DNA from: Rhynchosporium graminicola
Lineage: Eukaryota > Ascomycota > Leotiomycetes > Helotiales > Ploettnerulaceae
Assembly: GCA_900074885.1 (NCBI GenBank)
Contig: FJUW01000008.1
Coordinates: forward strand, 64,495 to 128,494
Length of the DNA: 64,000 bases
Direction of reading: 5' to 3'
Part shown: piece by piece, positions 58,800 through 64,000 of the stretch
Layout: every line of letters starts with the position of its first letter
Position numbering within the stretch: the first letter of the stretch is position 1
The notes under the pieces: generated by a model
Seen by the model: only the letters and a program-made list of their open reading frames with translations
Told to the model about the DNA's origin: nothing
Database searches by the model: none
Translations under genes and position numbers: made by a program

Positions 58800-60280
58800 C
58801 AGCCCCCCAAAAACAGGATTTGTTGACATTTCGTGCACTGAGGCAATCCACGTATGGATCATGTACGAATACACCAAATTTGGATTCAACCTCTCAAACC
58901 CAATCTTTGGATTGTAACTTACAATATTCAATCCTCCAAAGTCATAAACGGAGTAGTATCTCCTCAGAAACGAGGTACCCACTAACGCAAACCCCTTATC
59001 GCCCGAGTCATCAAAAGGTGGCTGACAATTTGCGTTATTAAGTAGCTCGTGACCTCGGATCTCAAGGTGCCTGTCGTCAGAAACGGCGCCGTCGCTGAGC
59101 ATGAGCGTGAGGCCCCACGTGGAGTTAAAGGTGTTGGAATCTAGGATATGAATATAGCGCAGGTAGCCTGTAACTACAGTGGGTACGAGGTATTGAATTG
59201 AATTGACTCAGAGACTAGAATGTAGTGAGAGGTAGCTAGTATATATAGGCACCTTAGGTGCCGCTAGAAGGCCACAGGCTTCGTAAGCCCTGTGAGTCAA
59301 CCTCGCCACAGGCTTAGAAATCAACAAAAAGCATCGCATGTCCATAGCGCGCTTCCCTGCAGGAGGTCTGGGAGTGACCAGCCGAGCTGAAAATAAATCC
59401 CGCCGACAATTTCGGATAGGAGCGAAATAGGAGCGGCGCCTGTGTCGAAGACGGCGCGTCCGTTTGTAGGGAGATTGATGGTCACGTTTGTTTCTAGGGC
59501 GGAGGAAGTGTTGATTTCGGTGCTAGGTATTTTTTACCGGTGTTGACGATGATGCTGCGCAGAGATGTGCGCTAAAGTTGGAATGGAGATTCTTATCTGA
59601 GCGGCGTGTAGGTCATGCTTCCTTCCACTTAGATATCCTTGTGGCTGCCGCCGATCGTCAGTCTTCTATCTGGATTTGCGCCTGTGTCCTTGTTTGGATC
59701 TGTGGTTCTGTAGAAAATGGCAAATCGTGGCTCATCGAGAAGGTCATCTTGCAGGAGCGTTTCAACTAATGTCGACGTGTTCGTCTGCGCTATCGTCGCG
59801 AATCCTGGGCTAAGAAACCCGTCTGCCGTGATGAACCTCCATGAGCTGGTGTTTACTGAGAGAAATGTCTGGTTCTAAGTCACTGGTGTTATAGAATCTG
59901 GGACTGTAAAGACGTCTTAGATTGCGGAGCTACTAGTTCTATCTCTGTCGATGAAGCCGATAAATGAGTATGCGTTGAAATCTTTGGCAGTCGATAACTC
60001 TTCGTAGCCGACACGAGTATAGCCACCGAGGTTAGAACAAGCGATTGTGTTTTCACAAGCTGCTAATATGACCCAGCTAGTGACCGATCCAGTGTCAAAC
60101 AATAGACGACATGTTTTAGGCGGTGTGCCGATTTCCAACTCGACGGCGTTCTATCATACTGTCAGAAACTTCTTGGTAATTGCGGCTCGTGGAGACCTTA
60201 CACAAGAGGTTTGTGATATTATTGGAAGGTCAATTAGACTAGATATTCGACTTTTGGAACTGGCCGTCGCACCCAATGTA
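58800..60280 (-). pseudogene. Pepsin-like aspartyl protease, RIP-type nonsense decay
   Basis: Minus-strand pieces follow the family order: VELEIGTPPKTCRLLFDTGS, with the first catalytic DTG, near 60100; DGFLSPGFATIAQTN near 59830; RLTIGGSHKDI near 59660; a second DTG in AVFDTGAAPISLLSEIV near 59450; and DKGFALVGTSFLRRYYSVYD near 58960. Between them are at least five in-frame TAA/TAG stops (for example after SSSAI, PVT, HKDI and TPLR). Each can be explained by CAA/CAG changing to TAA/TAG. The protein would have been an extracellular or vacuolar acid protease. Both catalytic Asp residues remain, so the decay is recent or light. Confidence 0.82.
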
Positions 60281-62399
60281 TTATATTCATAAGAACATAC
60301 AACTCAGGTGGAAGATGTGAAGAAGAAAGTGGAAGCCTACAGAATCACATTTCAGGAACATCGACGGACCGAACTTCGGAGGCGGCAACTACGATAAGCT
60401 TCCTTACAAGCCTGGTGTCCTGACTCTGAAGCAGTAGATACTCTAAGGAACGGGAGAAACCTGAGACGAATTGGTTACTTGATGTGATCTAGCATCGTCA
60501 CCAGGAACACTTCACCTTCAAAGGGATTTCCAAACTCCGACAGGAATATCCTCGACAACAGTAGCAAGAGCTTTAAGAATCAAATATTCAAAAGCTGCAG
60601 TAAAGATAGTTATACGCGGTATATGAACAAAATTGAAAGTATTATATAAGGAACGATTTGGCGATCAAGACTCTCTTATAGTAATATTATAAGGTATTAA
60701 ACATCGATATACGCATGTCCTAAATCACTAACTCAATCCGCCCCCTCCGATTCTTATACCCCGGTCTCGATTAGAAACAACCTTTATAGTTTCCTTCGAC
60801 ACGGTTCTGGTGAAATCCTTTAGTCACGATAGCTAACCCCTACCTTTTCCCCCGGCTTGCTATAGCCTAGTACGATGCGTTGTATTATCGGCAAGGTCAG
60901 ATCTTGGGTATTCGTAACTATCGAGGAGATCAATATCAATATCTTCTTCGCCTGCCTCGCTGGAAGTCTCGCCAGAGGATATATTACTAAATCCCTTATC
61001 GGACGAAGCATCACGAGACAGGTCGGAGTCAGAGTCTTAGGAAATGAAAATACGTTCCTATCCCTCCTTGTAAAACAAAGGCAAACCGATAATAGGCGTA
61101 TTATCTCTAGAGGAATAGATTTGCCTATCTCTACTGCGAGGGTAGATTATTAGCTGACAGGAAGTTATATATATCTAGAGACTTATAGATTATAAGCTCT
61201 AGCTTCTCTATTCCTTGATTTCTTCCCTACGATAAGTAGCTATATATTCGTAAGATCTAAATCGAGGCGGTCGAGATCGTCGGTTATAAGAGCCTATGCA
61301 GACTAGACGAGACTCGAGCTCTCAGCTTGTGAGCTCAACCTGCTATGCTCGGGTGATAACAGCGGCCGGAGGGATTTGAGGACCTATCAATAGCATTCGA
61401 ACTTGCGAAATGGAGTCTGGCGCGTGCGGAGAAGTTCGAGGCCAAGGCTGTCTATTCGAAACGGGCAGGTGCTATAATACGCCTTGTTGCATACGCTCTA
61501 TTAGAAGTATCAGTCGCAGCTGGAGAGGCTATTGACTACCAGGTAAATCCACTCGAATACGTTCAATGCATCACGCTGATACTTATAGGCCGGTACGTGG
61601 CTTAGGGGTAGCAAGGACTAGCTTGAGCGGTCTCGAGCTCTTACTCGTTTCTAGTGCTGGTCTATATCGAATATGCCTCATTGGCAGGGTCGAGAGTTAG
61701 CCTTGTATCTTCTGCTAAGTGAGCTATAGAGTATTCCTTTGAGATCGTAGCTAAATAGTAATATAGCTCGCGATCGAGGAGAAGTATAGCTATAGAAACT
61801 ATTCTAACTAATCTTTCTAGCAGGCGCTGGGGAACTCGTATCGACCCTGGAAGCTGAGATATATTCGAAAGACTTGCCAGTCTCGAAGGGACTTCCGGGT
61901 GTAGTTGATATTGTATTACATTTGCTCAATAGCCGTATAAGGTGAGTTTGGTAACTGACGAGAACCTAAGTGTCTGCTCATTTTAATTTTAATATGAAGC
62001 CAGGAGCAAATTCGCCGTACTCTTGGACGCGCATATTCGTACTCAAAGGATAATGATTCTATACTATCAAATGTCCCGCAATTAGACGTCTCATTCGGGT
62101 GCACGGCCAGCTCGAATGCTGATCTAGATCGTCAGTCAGAAAGCTTACGGATCGCCAACTACGATATCGAGCCCGGATATCTAAGGCCTACTCTAGTTGA
62201 CTAAAATTGCAATATAGTATTAGTAATGTATATTTAGGGATCTATAGAAACTCTACGCCTACCTAGCCAGGTGAGAACTAGAGGATCTTCAGTTAGTAAT
62301 TACTTAGTAATCCAAAGAGATATACCTAGCAACTAGCCGAATCATCGAGCTTTCTAAGACTAAGAGCTATATCTGGCGCCTCGAAATGCCTGCGGAGAA
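60281..62399. other. RIP-affected repeat region
   Basis: Stop-rich, moderately AT-rich. One coherent piece (61375-61550, plus strand: EDLSIAFELAKWSLARAEKF, then AGAIIRLVAYALLEVSVAAG) looks like former coding sequence but I cannot name it. A tRNA-like string near 61300-61360 was examined and rejected. Confidence 0.45.
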
Positions 62400-64000
62400 G
62401 TCACTCGTTATATAACGGCAAGATATCTTAATGATATAACGTCAGCTTATCTTATAGATTCACCCCTTATTTGCGACCTGTCAGTATATGTATATAACCT
62501 AAAATTAGACGAGATACCCAAGGAAGCTCTCGGATCGAATGAGATAATAGACTTACACCTAGTAGAGATACTTTTCGGAGCTATTATAGAAACAGCTGAC
62601 CTTATAGATCCCCACGGTTTATTATATTTATCGGCCAGCCTATCCTATCCCACAATTAGATATTGCCGAGAGCTCTAGAGATAGAGTCGTTATAGACGAA
62701 GCTATAGTACTCTACTTATTAAGCACTATTGCTTTTGACCTAGTACTAAATCCGTCCTATAATTCAATTGCAAGTCTACTTTCAATACCTCAAGCTCTAC
62801 TAGTTTTAGAGAAGCTATTCCATAATATTAAGGTATATTTCGGAGACTCTTATCGAAAAATGAATTTCGACGAATCTGAGACTCTCCTTAGTCTAGATAG
62901 CAGCGCATTACACAACTAGCTCTATAACGATTTCGATTTATACTGCTTCACTACTACTATACTTGTAAAATAGAAGTTGTATATCCAGTTTCGCCGTGCA
63001 ATTTCCAAAGCTTCTACTCTAGTCGCACTAATCCTTAAAGCTAAGCATCCTCGAGCCTTAGCCTGCTTTCTCGAAGTTCTTATCTATCTCAGACAAACCA
63101 GGCTCCCTAGTATAACTTCTTTTCTCCTTAAACTTATAAAGAAATATCTATAAGTTTCAGCAGGAGGGATCATCCTTAGGGTCAGATATATTAGCTACTT
63201 AGTAAACTTGACTCAGAATCTCTTAACTAGGCTATAGAATAAGCTTAGAAATATACTACTAATACCTTCGATAGCGAACTTAGAAAGTCCAGTCGACTCG
63301 CTATTTCTGTTCGTCTCGATTATTTAAAGCGTATATATAGGAATATAGACTATAGAAAAGAAGAATAGCACCTTCGAAATCTCCTTGCTCAACTTAGAGC
63401 TATTCCTAGACTCCTAACTCCGCGGGTAATACTCAACTTAGTATATAATTTAAATAGACAGGGATATTATAACAAAGCAGAGAAAATAGCGGGGGACGTC
63501 CTTTTACTACTTCTAAAATATAAACTATATATAAGGAGAATTGTCGAGGAGATAGAATATTAGAAAATGATTTCTCGTAGTCAATTTGACTAAGGAAAGC
63601 ATACAGTAGTAGAGCAGACTATACGGGAGGCAATACAATTAATTATAGATTAGTAGGGAATACACTATCCTTAGGCCCTTGAATTCAAGAATATTCTAGA
63701 GGGTTGGCTTTAATACTAGGGCCAGATAGAGGATACCAATAGACTATAGGAAGAAATAAGAGATTTAATAAGGATAGATAATATTAACGAGATAGTAGAG
63801 AAGGCTTACTCTACTAAGATAATATAAGATAAGGCTCGACAGACATATATCCTATAGGAAGGATCTAAACAGGAGATATAAACGCTAGAACCTCGTTTAT
63901 AGATACCCTTACTACTTATCTCGGAATTCAATCCGGATTCTTTCGTCCTACGGGAGGTAAGTCTATTAGAGTCCAAATCGACGCTTATACAGTAGCTTTA
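62400..64000 (+). pseudogene. Clr5-domain-type protein C-terminal region, RIP-degraded
   Basis: One plus-strand frame can be followed for over 1.3 kb through TAG/TAA stops. It reads RVVIDEAIVLYLLSTIAFDL, NIKVYFGDSYRKMNFDESET, KHPRALACFLEVLIYLRQTR, SSRLAISVRLDYLKRIYRN, PRVILNLVYNLNRQGYYNKA, YKLYIRRIVEEIEY, KMISRSQFD, AVEQTIREAI-like and ALEFKNILEGWL. From memory this matches the long C-terminal part of ascomycete Clr5-domain proteins; the N-terminal Clr5 helix-turn-helix is not visible. Stops fall where Gln or Trp codons are expected. The gene runs to or beyond the right edge. It belonged to a repeated, often transposon-associated family. Confidence 0.65.

Noticed and set aside
61290..61370. 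tRNA-like string (cagcttgtgagctcaacc region, either strand)
   Set aside because: I could not fold a full cloverleaf with correct A and B boxes; at best a degraded tRNA-derived repeat.
1..64000. CRISPR array or bacterial operon features
   Set aside because: No spaced direct repeats, no Shine-Dalgarno-led gene strings; genes are spliced and eukaryotic.

Overview
The window is nuclear DNA of a filamentous ascomycete (Pezizomycotina; a leotiomycete is plausible but not provable from here). Protein genes carry short GT-AG introns of about 40-110 nt with CTRAY-like branch sites. The proteins are typically fungal (Hsp70-like ATPase, fructosyl-amino-acid oxidase, Alr1/Mnr2-type CorA transporter, fungal transcription-factor domain). 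Large stretches also carry the C-to-T / G-to-A damage expected of repeat-induced point mutation (RIP). No tRNA, rRNA or CRISPR was found.

Gene-rich part (about 2.6-39.1 kb). In order: an eight-exon multi-zinc-finger protein (-), an Hsp70-like ATPase (+), a frameshifted fungal transcription-factor pseudogene (-), an MPPED-like metallophosphoesterase (-), a phi-like glutathione S-transferase (-), a CorA Mg transporter (-), a fructosyl-amino-acid oxidase (-), a decayed fumarate-reductase pseudogene (+), a fatty acid hydroxylase/sterol desaturase family protein (-), the spliceosomal/decay protein LSM3 (+), a GTPBP1-like GTPase with a GC-AG intron (+), a dehydrin-like disordered protein (+), an RNase H1 hybrid-binding-domain/PIF1 helicase fusion (-), and a D-erythronate-dehydrogenase-like SDR (+). 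These look like independent housekeeping and accessory genes; there is no evident biosynthetic cluster.

Repeat-rich part (about 39.2-64 kb). A very AT-rich block (39.4-47.18 kb) holds a RIP-destroyed Ty1/copia element whose integrase and reverse transcriptase can still be read; it stops inside the RT and abuts a GC-rich island. The island carries a three-exon gene whose splicing is preserved but which has six TAG/TAA stops. Further right are an intact two-exon orphan gene (51.05-52.10 kb), a Tc1/mariner relic with one frameshift, a small secreted protein gene, a second mariner relic split by a TA-flanked 447-bp MITE, an aspartyl-protease pseudogene riddled with TAA/TAG stops, and a RIP-degraded gene resembling the C-terminal part of Clr5-domain proteins at the right end.

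Overall layout: a conserved, spliced gene block on the left against a two-speed, RIP-shaped compartment on the right. Two styles of gene death are visible: indel/frameshift decay at 11.6-12.8 and 21.7-23.0 kb, and C-to-T nonsense decay at 42-64 kb. The most unusual intact proteins are the hybrid-binding/PIF1 fusion with a zinc-ribbon-like insert and the zinc-finger protein built from repeated C2HC/C2H2 modules split by same-phase introns.
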